Part shown: positions 4,921 to 5,133 of the stretch, piece by piece
Layout of the letters: the number at the start of each line of letters is the position of its first letter
Position numbering within the stretch: position 1 is the first letter of the stretch
Assembly (NCBI GenBank): GCA_031266695.1
Contig: JAISAK010000338.1
Coordinates: forward strand, 1-5,133
Reading direction: 5' to 3'
From: Treponema sp.
GTDB lineage: Bacteria > Spirochaetota > Spirochaetia > Treponematales > Breznakiellaceae
Length of the DNA stretch: 5,133 nucleotides
Translations under genes and position numbers: made by a program
Notes under the pieces: model-generated
The model's database searches: none
Seen by the model: only the letters and a program-made list of their open reading frames with translations
Told to the model about the DNA's origin: nothing

Positions 4921-5133
4921 TAAAAGCAGCCCGCTAAGGACTGTTAATTCAATCAATACGCCACACGCCCGGCGCACAAAAAAAGTGCGTATACTGGGAT
5001 GACAGCGCGAAGGCGTTAGCCTTCGTAGCACGGCGGCGCTCAGTAAAGGCCGCTATGACAAGTAATTACAGCCCGGCTTTAGGCCGCCGTATGCGGCTTC
5101 ATATCTCGGCCTCTTATTGTGCCACGAGTGAAA
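4921..5133. other. Right-end non-coding stretch with small hairpins
   Basis: I find no supportable gene in these bases; the one frame of 79 codons on the - strand (4792-5031) runs into repeat DNA and resembles no known protein. Visible structure consists of several small inverted repeats: GCGCAC/GTGCGT around seven A residues (4972-4990), the perfect hairpin at 5008-5025, and AGGCCGC/GCGGCTT (5081-5099, one G-T pair). TATACT at 4990-4995 resembles a -10 box but has no -35 partner at the right distance. Confidence 0.6.
5008..5025. repeat. Perfect 7-bp hairpin with a GTTA loop
   Basis: CGAAGGC (5008-5014) and GCCTTCG (5019-5025) pair perfectly around GTTA. Flanking AGCGC (5004-5008) and GCGCT (5036-5040) could pair as an outer stem if the inner stem gives up one pair. 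No T run follows on either strand, so it does not look like an intrinsic terminator. Confidence 0.6.

Noticed and set aside
4674..4937. Open frame of 87 codons on the + strand in the right flank (and the 70-codon frame at 4711-4923)
   Set aside because: Same reason: it spans the head-to-head repeat centre and unit D, and its start lies in unit C. The shared peptide pieces with the left flank switch frame at the hairpin insertion.
4972..4990. Intrinsic terminator
   Set aside because: The A/T run forms the loop of the small stem rather than following it, so it does not fit the terminator layout on either strand.
4792..5031. Open frame of 79 codons on the - strand
   Set aside because: Half of it is antisense to repeat unit D, and the rest lies in hairpin-rich non-coding DNA. 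Its composition (many Arg, His, Pro) is typical of a chance frame.

Overview
The window holds two short gene pairs that converge on each other. They are boxed in on both sides by non-coding DNA built from copies of one repeat family. GC content is moderately high, two of the four genes start with TTG, and no translocated, phage or plasmid genes are seen. My best guess at the source is a spirochaete of the termite-gut Treponema type. That rests on general style and on a remembered resemblance of the repeat-encoded peptide frames to small hypothetical ORFs in such genomes, so confidence is low to moderate.

Layout: positions 1-506 are repeat DNA. On the + strand follow a membrane-anchored or exported family 3 glycoside hydrolase of the NagZ type (541-2211) and, overlapping it by four bases, a GNAT-family acetyltransferase with an unrecognised N-terminal half (2208-3089). 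Nine bases later, on the - strand, come the stop of a QmcA/stomatin-like SPFH membrane protein (3099-4016) and, upstream of it, an NfeD-like partner (4046-4543). The right flank (4581-about 4910) is repeat DNA that is an inverted copy of the left flank. The last 210 bases (4921-5133) hold hairpins but no gene I can support.

The NfeD/SPFH pair is a classic partnership in bacterial membrane quality control or microdomain organisation. The - strand operon has a good sigma70-type promoter (TTGACG-N17-TAGAAT) whose predicted start site falls on or next to the NfeD ATG, which suggests a leaderless message. The hydrolase/acetyltransferase pair is probably translationally coupled. The hydrolase should remove N-acetylglucosamine residues, most likely from peptidoglycan fragments; the acetyltransferase substrate is unknown.

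The most notable feature is the repeat system. It has five units of about 90-98 bp plus three extra terminal motifs, arranged as head-to-head pairs on each flank, so the four-gene block sits inside a long imperfect inverted repeat with a 27-bp perfect core. The repeats end directly against the promoters of both operons. I see no sign of a novel defence or enzymatic system; the novelty, if any, lies in these repeats.
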